A stretch of 64,000 nt of DNA from Lineus longissimus (lineage: Eukaryota; Nemertea; Pilidiophora; Heteronemertea; Lineidae): assembly GCF_910592395.1 (NCBI RefSeq), contig NC_088308.1, forward strand, positions 28,783,501 through 28,847,500, read 5' to 3'. Positions 36,507 through 48,882 of the stretch are shown here, one piece after another; positions within the stretch are counted from its first letter, which is position 1; each line of letters opens with the position of its first letter. The notes beneath the pieces were generated by a model. The model was given only the letters and a program-made list of their open reading frames with translations. It did not search any database and had not been told where the DNA came from. The translations under genes were made by a program, and so were the position numbers.

Positions 36507-36831
36507 GGCATTTGGTCTCAGTATTTGGGTTTTGATTGCCATGACTGTACCCCTGTAAAAGTCAGAGGAGGAGAAGTTTGGAATGATGAAAGCATTGAAG
36601 AAGAAGAAATGTTATTATATATTGAGGAAAGCAAAATTTATTCTGAGACTAGAAGGCAGTGTCCTGACTTGATTATTTTGAAAATGGCAGTCTGAACACA
36701 TTAAAAGGTGGAACATGGCATTTTATCGACTTTGAAGTGTTCCGCAGTTAAAGGGAGACTATAGGCAGCAGCTAGGTAGGCAAGATAAAGTCATACAAAT
36801 TTGCCAATAGGGGTCAGTCATATCTCTAGGC

Positions 36832-36888
36832 ATGGCGCCAGTCTCTCTTAAAGCACAGTCAACAGGCATTTGGTCTTAGTATTTGGGT
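36832..36888. repeat. Second copy of the right half of the 36.45-kb palindrome
   Basis: About 57 bp from ggcatggcgccagtctctct through ggtctTagtatttggg match 36471-36528 with a single change. The left arm is absent here. Confidence 0.85.
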
Positions 36889-37021
36889 ACAGAATCAAGG
36901 CAGAATCAAGGCAGCTCAGAGAGCAATGATTGAACGATGCTGTGGACAAGTCCAAGGATACTGCATCAGTCACGAGCAACTTCTCATCAGAAAGCGTCAC
37001 CACCAGCATATTCAATGTTCA

Positions 37022-37178
37022 GTTCCAACCTGTACCAGTCCAATGCACGCCTGTCATGGTCAGCAGTGGTCAGCTTAGCGCGATATGGAACATTCTTCCG
37101 AAACTCAAGCGAGGGAAGTCTGCTCATTAGCCTATCTCGCGCACTGCTCCTTCTTGTCAAACATCGTAGTGAAATCGT
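37022..37178. repeat. Dispersed repeat, copy 1 (second copy at 38612-38749)
   Basis: Contains cttagcgcgatatggaacat, then gaaactcaagcgagggaagt, ctgctcatta and tcgtagtgaaatcgt. The same order recurs 1.57 kb downstream in the same orientation. Open frames occur on the minus strand in both copies but do not match a protein I know. Probably part of an old transposon. Confidence 0.75.
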
Positions 37179-37572
37179 GGTACAGTGGGGCGTCCTCGAG
37201 GATTGCAGCTGGTCGGACAGACGTGAGGTGGAATGTGGGCGGCTGCACTTCTTCGTTGATGTGCGATGGCAGATAGCACAGTTGTTGCATTGCATGACAG
37301 CTGAAAGTGAATGTGATATCATAGAACTGAGGCGTTTGCAATGAGACTATAGGTGAAGTAGAAGCAAGGAGTGAAATGGGCCATCTTCCAGTGACTAATA
37401 TACAGAGTAAGGGCACTGGGTGTTGTTAGATTCAGCATTGAATGTATTCCTCGTACAAGCGTGAATAGTGTGGACATACAGTGAGAGGTGAGAGACCCCT
37501 ATTGACTACTTCTTGTAACTTTATCTTGGATATTATATTAAATAAATTAAAATTAGTATTGAACTTCTAGCC

Positions 37573-37707
37573 ATGGATTATGAAGAAATTGAAGTTGTAG
37601 GCGTGGAACATGAAAAATTATTCAACGTTGAAAGACATTATTCCATGAGGCTTTGCCGTGATCGCAAAGGACGCGACGCGATTGGTTCACATGCTAATGA
37701 GGTATGA
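37573..37707 (+). CDS. Small open frame, possibly a lone first exon
   Basis: A 44-codon frame begins MDYEEIEVVGVEHEKLFNVE and ends RDAIGSHANEV before a stop. Its composition looks protein-like, and GAG|GTATGA near the end could be a splice donor. It lies between the two copies of a dispersed repeat, so it may belong to a degraded mobile element. No family is recognised. Confidence 0.2.
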   Translation: MDYEEIEVVGVEHEKLFNVERHYSMRLCRDRKGRDAIGSHANEV

Positions 37708-38611
37708 TAATGATAATTACCTCTATAATGCTACTTGGATAGCGACTGTGTCGTTGATTGCAACAGTGGTCTATGTCAATGTGTGCCTGTAATGTCAATG
37801 AAGTATGATGAGGTGATGACGATAGTGCAATTGACTAGGTGGCGCATTTTAGAATCAGCAGTGAGCACTGTGTGTAACATGGTGGAGGCAGCGGAGATAA
37901 TAACTGTGTCGAAAGTATTGTTATAGGGCCTTCCCTAGGCCCATGGGGTTAAATTTACAATCCACGATTGAAAAGACGTAGTTTGATCGCATTCAACTAT
38001 AAATCCATTGAACAGTTGTGTTCCTTGGCTTTAGTCAACCGATGACCTTTTGTTGGGCCATGATCGGGGATTGTAAACTGTAAATGTATTATGGACTGGG
38101 AGACGGGGGAAACACAAGTGAAATAGACCAAAACAAGTGATTTTGGGGCTTTGGTTTAGACGCATGCCCCACATGCGCCATGCGGGATAATGCGGGATTA
38201 TACGGTTCATGTGAACTTGTTGACATCTACATGATCTAGTGCCGTTATTGGTCATGGTACATGGTAGGCCTAATCATCATGGCAATATGTTTCAGGAAAA
38301 GCTCGGAGTAAAATGAACTGCCGATGAATAATGATGTTGTTCATGTTTACCATGTTTACTATACATAGCCATAGGGTATGCACTGGCCAGTGCACTTTCT
38401 GCACGTCGTCATGGTCATGTACGTGATACCTTGCATATTTTGTTTTTTGAATGCGCATGCTTTTTGGGCAAAATCACTTGTACCAACACTAATGAATAAT
38501 GTCTTCTTATCCCTATGACTCAATACACAGTGAGGGCATTGTCCCATTCTCATCAAATGGTAACTTATTGTACCGTATTAGGGTGGAAGTTGGGGAGCAG
38601 ATACCTACCGC

Positions 38612-38749
38612 TGCACGCCTGTCATAATCAGCAGCGATGAGCTTAGCGCGATATGGAACATTCTTCAGAAACTCAAGCGAGGGAAGTCTGCTCATTAGCA
38701 TATCTCGCGCACTGCTCCTTATTGTCAAACATCGTAGTGAAATCGTAAT
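38612..38749. repeat. Dispersed repeat, copy 2
   Basis: Same order of blocks as 37022-37178, about 90 per cent alike by eye, same orientation. The stretch between the copies holds no gene I can support apart from the small frame at 37573. Confidence 0.75.
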
Positions 38750-39366
38750 GGAAAACGTCTGGCTTTGCGCCAGACGTTGAGACTAATAAGTGAAGAACTA
38801 GTAGGTAAAGAACTTCTACTTGCGCGAGACTGCTCTGATAAAATTATCATTGCAGAGACTACGGTGACGTACACATATATTTTTTACAATCAAAAATGCC
38901 CTCAAAAGACGACATGGAATGATTATTTTATTGATATTTCCTACTATATACCTTCCAATTATCACTTTATACAAATAGATCGGCGTTAGGTCGCATGCTT
39001 TTCTTTCCTGGTGACACTATAAAGCAAAATAGTTGCAACCCCGTAAATGCGCTATAAGTCCAACAAGCCTATCGGCGTCTGATTCACAATGTGGTTTGTG
39101 AGGAGTGTCATAGTCGTCAACAGTGTAGCTTACGTATTTCGAAGACCAGTGGAATTGGCGGCGTCAAATTATTAGTGAAATTTATAATTTACAAATTACA
39201 AATTACAAATCGTTTATTGAAACCGTGTAAAAAGTTACATTTTACATAAGATGAAAGTACAATGACCATAAGCATGATGAACTAAATAACTGGTGTGACA
39301 TTGTTGTGGATTTGGTGGTGTGCAGCTGGAGGAGTGGACAATGTCACAACCAGGGTTCCTACATTA

Positions 39367-39940
39367 TATACAGTGGAACCTCCGTTAGTAGACACCTCTC
39401 TATTAAAGACAACCTTTCCAATAAGGACACTAGTTTTGGTCCCAAATTGGTTGTTTCCATTCAATTTTGACTTCTCTAATCAGTCTTTGGGTGTTCCGAA
39501 TGCTTGACACATTTCGAACATGTTTTGGTTGGAAACAACCCTACAGTCTTACACTTATGGCTGAATGAATGACAGTGCATTTTCGTGTAAGCTCGGTGAC
39601 GAAATGCTGCGACACTATTCGTCACCAACATGCTTGATGGGTGGTGCCATCTGCACAAAGGACGATGAATTAAATAACTGATGTGACATTGTCGCTGCAT
39701 TTGCAGGTGTCCACATCGAGGAGAAGATGATGTCACTACATGTACCAGGGTGTGTACTTTCATATACAGTGGACCTACTTTTTGTGGACACCTTCCTATT
39801 GAGGACAACCTCTTTAATAAGGACAGTAGTTTTTGGTTCCAAATTGGTTGTTTCCATTCAACTCGACTTCTCAGTTTAGGACACCTCTCTGTTAAAACAG
39901 CACTTTTCAGTCCCTGGGGCATTTCTGGAAATTTCATGCT
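39367..39940. repeat. Two diverged direct repeats with tatacagtgg ends
   Basis: 39270-39520 and 39665-39940 share the order tgtgacattgt, ggagtggacaatgtcac / gaggagaagatgatgtcac, tatacagtggaacct, aataaggacactagttttgg and aattggttgtttccattcaa. The tacagtggaacct start resembles termini of pogo/Tigger-like DNA transposons known from many animals. Both recur in copy A2 (42569 onward). Confidence 0.7.
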
Positions 39941-40542
39941 ATAGAGCAATAGGTTCAGCTAAGTGACAAGAACAGTACTATAAGACGGTTTTAAAAAGTT
40001 GAAAATTATTTATTTAAATGACATATGAATGGTTCAGCAGTAATTGGCAGTGTGCATTATGTAATGAAATATGATTTACATAATATAACATTTTTGTGAC
40101 AAATAGTACAGATGATGGATAAATCGATACAGTGGATAGCTGTTAGAATATGCAATACATGCAATAGCATTTGTTTTCATTGAGATTTTGCGAGAACCAA
40201 GTGGTATTTTGACAAGATAATAGAAAGCCAATAACACTACAAGAACATGACTTCAATACATTGACATTGTAGTACTTGGTATACTAAAAATATTCAAAGA
40301 TGGGTATCTCGAGTTAAAGTACAAGATGTATGAATGAAGGAGGCACTCGGGTAAGAAATGGTGTCGCTAATGAAAGATTAGAATTAAGACATATCTCTGT
40401 ATTTCATGTGGTGTACTGACAAATGGTGCAGTTTGTTAGCAATTTTGTACATAGTTGGTGTGTCATGTTTATTCATACATCTTGCTCTATAAAAGCGAGT
40501 GAGAGAGGCATTGTGACATTAGAGTGTTGTATATCTATAGAA

Positions 40543-40736
40543 TATGTGACCCGTCACAGCAAAACCAGGTACATGTCGCACAGAAGAGGAGCCTAAATGA
40601 CACCAGGAGATAATGGAAGAAATTGATGTGCTCATATTTTACAAAAGGCAGACAATAGATAAATGAACAAACAGTCCGTCTCAACCTGCCAAGCTCAGAG
40701 CGACATGCGCCTGGTTTTGCTGTGACGGGTCACATA
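40543..40736. mobile_element. Miniature fold-back element, tatgtgacccgtcacagc family, complete copy
   Basis: The ends TATGTGACCCGTCACAGCAA (left) and TTGCTGTGACGGGTCACATA (right) are inverted repeats extending about 26 bp through AAACCAGG, enclosing about 140 bp with no coding capacity. A diverged copy in the opposite orientation occurs at 59745-59926, and only the right half remains in copy A2 (about 43585-43651). Confidence 0.88.
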
Positions 40737-40984
40737 TACAAAGTTTACATAAAACAAGATTTGTATGTTTATTTAGGAGTACAAAAGTTGTATATAAAAT
40801 GCCGACTTCATAATGATTTATAGGACACAAAATTTGACATGACAGCATTTTATAAAATATGAATAATCTATAATGAGAATAGTTTTGTAGCACCAATGAT
40901 TTGAAAATACTGAATTTATTTATTGCATGAATAGAACACAAAAAACAGGATGATACCATGATTGTCACATGCGTGAAATATATT

Positions 40985-41470
40985 GTCATGGATGGGCATT
41001 GGGAACAAAAAGAATTGCTGTTATCAGCTGCATTGGTAGCGATTGCTTTAGCTGATTTTCAGAAACTGACAGGAATGAGAATGTTGATATAGTGTTGAAA
41101 AAATATTTTTATAACATACATTGCATTCAACACTAAGAAGTAGACGAGTACTAATTTCGCACACTTGAAAATATATGGACATTGACTGTCACTGGTAGTG
41201 GTAGTAGAGTAATTACATGCCATCAGCAGCACTAATTCAGACAGTTTTCGCTGTGCTTCAGTAACTGACTGGAATGACTAAGTTTGATTGTGCTGAAATG
41301 ATACATAATAACGTACATTGCATAAACAAAATGAATACAAGATTTGTACTGTCTTGAAATATATGGACAGGGACAGTCACTGGAAGTTTGACATGCCATC
41401 AGTTGCACTGCTCCCGACAGTTTTCACTGTGCTTCAGTAACTGACTGGAATGACTAAGTTTGATTGTTCT
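40985..41470. repeat. Diverged internal tandem repeat, about 190-bp units
   Basis: Three successive blocks share the order tatggacattgactgtcactgg / catcagcagcactaattcag / cagtaactgactggaatgac / catacattgcat with considerable divergence. The same three blocks recur in copy A2 (43905-44400). Confidence 0.65.
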
Positions 41471-42290
41471 GTATTTGCCTCCATTTGGATTTTGTGAACA
41501 AAAGTTACTAACCTTGTGTAATTGAAGTGTCGAATTCGCCTTGGTCGAAATGATAATACAGTAAATAAATCTATTGAATGTTGCTGAAAAGAAAACATTT
41601 ACTACGTTAGAAGCCATGTACATGATAACACCACCACCACCATTATCAATATCATCACAAGTCAACTGGGGAATATGTGTGATATTTGTTCAAAACTTGC
41701 GTATATGGTATTTGCAGGTCTATTGTATTGTAACATATTTTTCACTTTCAAAATTAACTTTTTTACTAGAAATTATGAATCAATACTAACCATAAGAAGC
41801 GTATGAAATTACAGAAGGCCTTCGTCGAAAAATGTAATGTACTTGTACTCATTCGTGTCATTAAACCTGAAAGCAGCACAGCATAACAGTGAAATTACCG
41901 TGACATCAATGGATGTCAAACTAACGTAGTGACGTAAATTTGAATTCGAAGTGCACAATTTCACAATTAAGGTTTTGAACACATTGAGAACTGAAAAACT
42001 TCAATCAAATGCTTTCACACCAATGATATGATTGTGGCGCTCCTGATGAGGTATCGCCCTCTGCTGAGCAGCTTTGGTCGTAACTAGGGTAAATGTTTTT
42101 TTCAAGTGATATGAGCGATGCAATACCTTAGTTACCACCAGCGCCACGTAGCAGTCAATGAAGTTGTGCTGGTACCCCATTAACGTCATGCTTCAAATTT
42201 GAAGAAATTAATATTACCTTCATCAAGTACGTAATATTACACCAGGCCTTTGTCGAAAATGTAGATCTCGAAGTCTAACTGTAATGAAAG

Positions 42291-45210
42291 ACAAGCCTAT
42301 CGGCGTCTGATTCACAATGTGGTTTGTGAGGAGTGTCATAGTCGTCAACAGTGTAGCTTACGTATTTCGAAGACCAGTGGAATTGGCGGCGTCAAATTAT
42401 TAGTGAAATTTATAATTTACAAATTACAAATCGTTTATTGAAACCGTGTAAGATGAAAGTACAATGACCATAAGCATGATGAACTAAATAACTGGTGTGA
42501 CATTGTTGTGGATTTGGTGGTGTGCAGCTGGAGGAGTGGACAATGTCACAACCAGGGTTCCTACATTATATACAGTGGAACCTCCGTTAGTAGACACCTC
42601 TCTATTAAAGACAACCTTTCCAATAAGGACACTAGTTTTGGTTCCAAATTGGTTGTTTCCATTCAATTTTGACTTCTCTAATCAGTCTTTGGGTGTTCCG
42701 AATGCTTGACACATTTCGAACATGTTTTGGTTGGAAACAACCCTACAGTCTTACACTTATGGCTGAATGAATGACAGTGCATTTTCGTGAAAGCTCGGTG
42801 ACGAAATGCTGCGACACTATTCGTCACCAACATGTTTGATGGGTGGTGCCATCTGCACAAAGGACGATGAATTAAATAACTGATGTGACATTGTCGCTGC
42901 ATTTGCAGGTGTCCACATCGAGGAGTAGATGATGTCACGACATGTACCAGGGTTTGTACTTTCATATACAGTGGACCTACTTTTTGTGGACACCTTTCTA
43001 TTGAGGACAACCTCTTTAATAAGGACAGTAGTTTTTGGTTCCAAATTGGTTGTTTCCATTCAACTCGACTTCTCAGTTTAGGACACCTCTCTGTTAAAAC
43101 AGCACTTTTCAGTCCCTGGGGCATTTCTGGAAATTTCATGCTATAGAGCAATTGGTTCAGCTAAGTGACAAGAACAGTACTATAAGACGGTTTTAAAAAG
43201 TTGAAAATTATTTATTTAAATGACATATGAATGGTTCAGCAGTAATTGGCAGTGTGCATTATGTAATGAAATATGATTTACATAATATAACATTTTTGTG
43301 ACAAATAGTACAGATGATGGATAAATCGATACAGTGGATAGCTGTTAGAATATGCAATACATGCAATAGCATTTGTTTTTATTGAGATTTTGCGAGAACC
43401 AAGTGGTATTTTGACAAGATAATAGAAAGCCAATAACACTACAAGAACATGACTTCAATACATTGACATTGTAGTACTTGGTATACTAAAAATATTCAAA
43501 GATGGGTATCTTGAGTTAAAGTACAAGATGTATGAATGAAGGAGGCACTCTGGTAAGAAATGGTGTCGCTAATGAAAGATTAGAACAGTCCGTCTCAACC
43601 TGCCAAGCTCAGAGCGACATGCGCCTGGTTTTGCTGTGACGGGTCACATATACAAAGTTTACATAAAACAAGATTTGTATGTTTATTTAGGAGGAGTACA
43701 AAAGTTGTATATAAAATGCCGACTTCATTATGATTTATAGGACACAAAATTTGACATGACAGCATTTTATAAAATATGAATAATCTATAATGAGAATAGT
43801 TTTGTAGCACCAATGATTTGAAAATACTGAATTTATTTATTGCATGAATAGAACACAAAAAACAGGATGATTACATGATTGTCACATGCGTGAAATATAT
43901 TGTCATGGATGGGCATTGGGAACAAAAAGAATTGCTGTTATCAGCTGCATTGGTAGCGATTGCTTTAGCTGATTTTCAGAAACTGACAGGAATGAGAATG
44001 TTGATATAGTGTTGAAAAAATATTTTTATAACATACATTGCATTCAAATAACACTAAGAAGTAGACGAGTACTAATTTCGCACACTTGAAAATATTTGGA
44101 CATTGACTGCCACTGGTAGTGGTAGTAGAGTAATTACATGCCATCAGCAGCACTAATTCAGACAGTTTTCGCTGTGCTTCAGTAACTGACTGGAATGACT
44201 AAGTTTGATTGTGCTGAAATGATACATAATAACGTACATTGCATAAACAAAATGATTACAAGATTTGTACTGTCTTGAAATATATGGACAGGGACAGTCA
44301 CTGGAAGTTTGACATGCCATCAGTTGCACTGCTCCCGACAGTTTTCACTGTGCTTCAGTAACTGACTGGAATGACTAAGTTTGATTGTTCTGTATTTGCC
44401 TCCATTTGGATTTTGTGAACAAAAGTTACTAACCTTGTGTAATTGAAGTGTCGAATTCGCCTTGGTCGAAATGATAATACAGTAAATAAATCTATTGAAT
44501 GTTGCTGAAAAGAAAACAGTACGTTAGAAGCCATGTACATGATAACACCACCACCACCATTATCAATATCATCACAAGTCAACTGGGGAATATGTGTGAT
44601 ATTTGTTCAAAACTTGCGTATATGGTATTTGCAGGTCTATTGTATTGTAACATATTTTTCACTTTCAAAATTAACTTTTTTACTAGAAATTATGAATCAA
44701 TACTAACCGTAAGAAGCGTATGAAATTACAGAAGGCCTTCGTCGAAAAATGTAATGTACTTGTACTCATTCGTGTCATTAAACCTGAAAGCAGCACAGCA
44801 TAACAGTGAAATTACCGTGACATCAATGGATGTCAAACTAACGTAGTGACGTAAATTTGAATTCGAAGTGCACAAATTCACAATTAAGGTTTCGAACACA
44901 TTGAGAACTGAAAAACTTCATACAAATGCTTTCACACCAATGATATGATTGTGGCGCTCCTGATGAGGTATCGCCCTCTGCTAAGCAGCTTTGGTCGTAA
45001 CTAGGGTAAATGTTTTTTTCAAGTGATATGAGCGATGCAATACCTTAGTTTCCACCAGCGCCACGTAGCAGTCAATGAAGTTGTGCTGGTACTCCATAAA
45101 CGTCATGCTTCAAATTTGAAGAAATTAATATTACCTTCATCAAGTACGTAATAATATTACACCAGGCCTTTGTCGAAAATGTAGATCTCGAAGTCTAACT
45201 GTAATGAAAG
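42291..45210. repeat. Tandem segmental duplication A, copy 2 (2.9 kb)
   Basis: Nearly identical to 39063-42290: for example 39282-39464 and 42484-42666 translate to the same 60 residues. It lacks about 288 bp at 43584 (the left half of the fold-back element) and about 20 bp near 42450. Scattered single-base changes are visible. Order and orientation are otherwise unchanged. Confidence 0.93.
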
Positions 45211-47270
45211 AAAACATCAATGTGACAATATGGTCTACTATGTATGAGGGGGAGAACGGGTATTTTCGGGACACTGGGATGGGCCGAAAATAACTGTCGG
45301 GATTCGGGATAGACACCCTTATTTTAGCGGGATTCGAGACAAGCCGTGTTTTGCGTCACGATTCGGCTAAAATTGCGTATTGGGAAACGGGATAAGCCTT
45401 TTTTCCTAACGGGACGTCGAGACAGTTACCCCCCCCTTCCCCGTTCCCACCCTCATGACATGTAGCATTGTTTGTAGGCCTATTGTTACTCACAATCTAT
45501 TTTTTTGTAATTGATACTGGTAGTATCAATGTGAAATATGCCACACGTTGGGAGCATGCAAGGCCTAGTACAATACACCATCATCACAATCAAATATTTC
45601 AATAATACACTGTCAACGAGAATGAATGTTCAACCATCAATCACGTGCATTGTAGTAGTGTACATCCCCCATCCCGAGACAAGACCACTAATGAATATTC
45701 ATAGGTTGGAGGGTCCAGGCCTATCTATTAGACGAGTGCATGTTTTTTACTCTCAAGTACATATTTGGAGAGGTATTGAAAAAATATTTGTTGTGGCAAG
45801 TCTACAGATATAAAGAAATTATTTGATGAAAAAATTAATTTCGAATTTTGCTAATTGGGTAATAGGGGGCGTGTTTTGAGTTTTTTCTGCCAGTTGGCTG
45901 AAAAGAGTGGAAATATCAAAGTCTGTCTAATTTGTCGATTAAAAAAAAATTTCCGTGGTCAATCACCATTTTATTTTTCACCATTTACTTGCCCGACTGT
46001 CCGGAATAACATAATCTAAATTTCAGATTCACAACACCACGCGTTCTTTGATGCGTCGCGGTCAAACATTGACAATTTAACTGCTAAAAGGCTTAAAAAA
46101 TCAATTGTGGTCTTGTCTCTCCCATGACGGCTTGCGCCCCGCTGACACGACGAGCACATGGCTGAGCCAATCCATCGCCTATACACTACTTTACAAAAAT
46201 CGACACCTACTGAAACTTTCACTAATTATTCTCGGAAATGTACTTTATCGTTACATCAATAAATGCACATTCGAATTTCAAAACTACCACTTATTTTTGC
46301 CGTGAAACTGACCTGAGTTATCGAAACACCGTCACTGCGAAAAGAGGAAGAAGCAGGTCCGCATTTATCGAAATATTGCTAAATATAATTGTCAAAATGT
46401 CGACCAAATTACCAATTAAATCACAATAAACTTATCAAATGTTCACTCATGCCTTTGGGTGAAAAAATACTGATTTTTCAATCATTCTCAATTTTACAAA
46501 TCACCAATCACAAAAAGAAATAATGATGCAATTACCCAAAATAGATGAGATTTGACCACTGGTATAATTCCGCCATCTTGGATATCGGCATCGTCACCAC
46601 CACTTCAAATTCTAAAGTCTTATTCAGGCCTAATATGTGTCACCTGCTGTGGTAAAATGGCTTGTTTTATCAATAAATAACAAAATATGATCTTTGTAAA
46701 TAAAATCGGAGATCTTCTGGTGTGTTTTTATGTGAATTTATTACGAACTATCAATGCAGCGCAGGGCAGCCATCGTGTTCTCATGCGTAGTGGCGATGCG
46801 ATAGCCATCCGCGGCACTGCTTTTCAAGATGGTGGCAATTGCCCAGTGCTAGAGGCGTTGTAAGGAAAATTGAGAGCAGGCCCCTAATGAATGAACTCTC
46901 AACGATATCGATATATTTTCGTAATTCCAGCACAACTGTTCACCAATGAACGTCCACCGACAATCCCACTTAACGAATATTAATATCAATTCATATCATG
47001 TATCTTAAAACGCTTTTATTTCATTTTAAAAAGAGTTATCGAGTGAACGATGACCTCCTACCGTACCCTCGAAATAAACAGCCAAAATGACCACAAAAAC
47101 ACCTTTTTAGAAAAAAACAGCGATTTTTACGAAATAAATGTCATCAGAGACGAAACTAGACACTAATTTAGCTAGGTATGCACAGTAATAGTACCTGAAG
47201 TGATCGATTTCAAGGAGAAAATACACTGAAAACAACTTTTCAGGAACAGAAATAAGATCACATTGTGAAT
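45211..47270. repeat. Tandem segmental duplication B, copy 1 (2.06 kb)
   Basis: Begins aaaacatcaatgtgacaata directly after copy A2 and ends cacattgtgaata. The same sequence restarts at 47271. No gene is seen. It carries a 448-bp insertion (45673-46120) that copy 2 lacks, and is otherwise almost identical to copy 2. Confidence 0.93.
45673..46120. mobile_element. 448-bp DNA transposon, non-autonomous, with empty site in copy B2
   Basis: The ends are inverted repeats: GAGACAAGACCAC on the left (45676) and GTGGTCTTGTCTC on the right (46107-46119). The element is flanked by a direct repeat CCCAT (45668-45672 and 46121-46125), while copy B2 has a single CCCAT at 47731-47735 and no element. It encodes no transposase, so it must be mobilised by another copy. 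The exact target-site length could be longer than five because the flank is C-rich. Confidence 0.9.
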
Positions 47271-48882
47271 AAAAACATCAATGTGACAATATGGTCTACT
47301 ATGTATGAGGGGGAGAACGGGTATTTTCGGGACACTGGGATGGGCCGAAAATAACTGTCGGGATTCGGGATAGACACCCTTATTTTAGCGGGATTCGAGA
47401 CAAGCCGTGTTTTGCGTCACGATTCGGCTAAAATTGCGTATTGGGAAACGGGATAAGCCTTTTTTCCTAACAGGACGTCGAGACAGTTACCCCCCCCTTC
47501 CCCGTTCCCACCCTCATGACATGTAGCATTGATTGTAGGCCTATTGTTACTCACAATCTATTTTTTTGTAATTGATACTGGTAGTATCAATGTGAAATAT
47601 GCCACACGTTGGGAGCATGCAAGGCCTAGTACAATACACCATCATCACAATCAAATATTTCAATAATACACTGCCAACGAGAGGAGAGTGAATGTTCAAC
47701 CATCAATCACCTGCATTGTAGTGTACATCCCCCATGACGGCTTGCGCCCCGCTGACACGACGAGCACATGGCTGAGCCAATCCATCGCCTATACACTACT
47801 TTACAAAAATCGACATCTACTGAAACTTTCACTAATTATTCTCCGAAATGTACTTTATCGTTACATCAATAAATGCACATTCGAAATTCAAAACTACCAC
47901 TTATTTTTGCCGTGAAACTGACCTGAGTTATCGAAACACCGTCACTACGAAAAGAGGAAGAAGCAGGTCCGCATTTATCGAAATATTGCTAAATATAATT
48001 GTCAAAATGTCGACCAAATTACCAATTAAATCACAATAAACTTATCAAATGTTCCCTCATGCCTTTGGGTGAAAAAATACTGATTTTTCAATCATTCTCA
48101 ATTTTACAAATCACCAATCACAAAAAGAAATAATGATGCAATTACCCAAAATAGATGAGATTTGACCACTGGTATAATTCCGCCATCTTGGATATCGGCA
48201 TCGTCACCACCACTTCAAATTCTAAAGTCTTATTCAGGCCTAATATGTGTCACCTGCTGTGGTGAAATGGCTAGTTTTATCAATAAATAACAAAATATGA
48301 TCTTTGTAAATAAAATCGGAGATCTTCTGGTGTGTTTTTATGTGAATTTATTACGAACTATCAATGCAGCGCAGGGCAGCCATCGTGTTCTCATGCGTAG
48401 TGGCGATGCGATAGCCATCCGCGGCACTGCTTTTCAAGATGGTGGCAATTGCCCAGTGCTAGAGGCGTTGTAAGGAAAATTGAGAGCAGGCCCCTAATGA
48501 ATGAACTCTCAACGATATCGATATATTTTCGTAATTCCAGCACAACTGTTCAACAATGAACGTCCACCGACAATCCCACTTAACGAATATTAATATCAAT
48601 TCATATCATGTATCTTAAAACGCTTTTATTTCATTTTAAAAAGAGTTATCGAGTGAACGATGACCTCCTACCGCACCCTCGAAATAAACAGCCAACATGA
48701 CCACAAAAACACCTTTTTAGAAAAAAACAGCGATTTTTACGAAATAAATGTCATCAGAGACGAAACTAGACACTAATTTAGCTAGGTATGCACAGTAATA
48801 GTACCTGAAGTGATCGATTTCAAGGAGAAAATACACTGAAAACAACTTTTCAGGAACAGAAATAAGATCACATTGTGAATAA
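47271..48882. repeat. Tandem segmental duplication B, copy 2 (1.6 kb)
   Basis: Near-identical to 45211-47270 minus the 448-bp element. Few single-base differences can be seen, for example one changed base in gttcActcat/gttcCctcat, so the duplication is recent. Confidence 0.93.

Larger units (their letters stand above)
39063..42290. repeat. Tandem segmental duplication A, copy 1 (3.2 kb)
   Basis: Begins acaagcctatcggcgtctga and ends ctaactgtaatgaaag; the same sequence restarts at 42291. It contains two diverged direct repeats with pogo-like ends (tatacagtgg, 39367 and 39775), a complete fold-back element at 40543-40736 and a diverged internal tandem repeat (40985-41470). Open frames are short and shared with repeats; no host gene is seen. 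Copy 1 retains a 288-bp stretch (40384-40671) missing from copy 2. Confidence 0.93.

Noticed and set aside
39476-39949. 157-codon minus-strand frame, repeated at 42678-43151
   Set aside because: Lies wholly within transposon-end repeats and has no transposase features. Its duplication reflects the A-block duplication, not a gene family.
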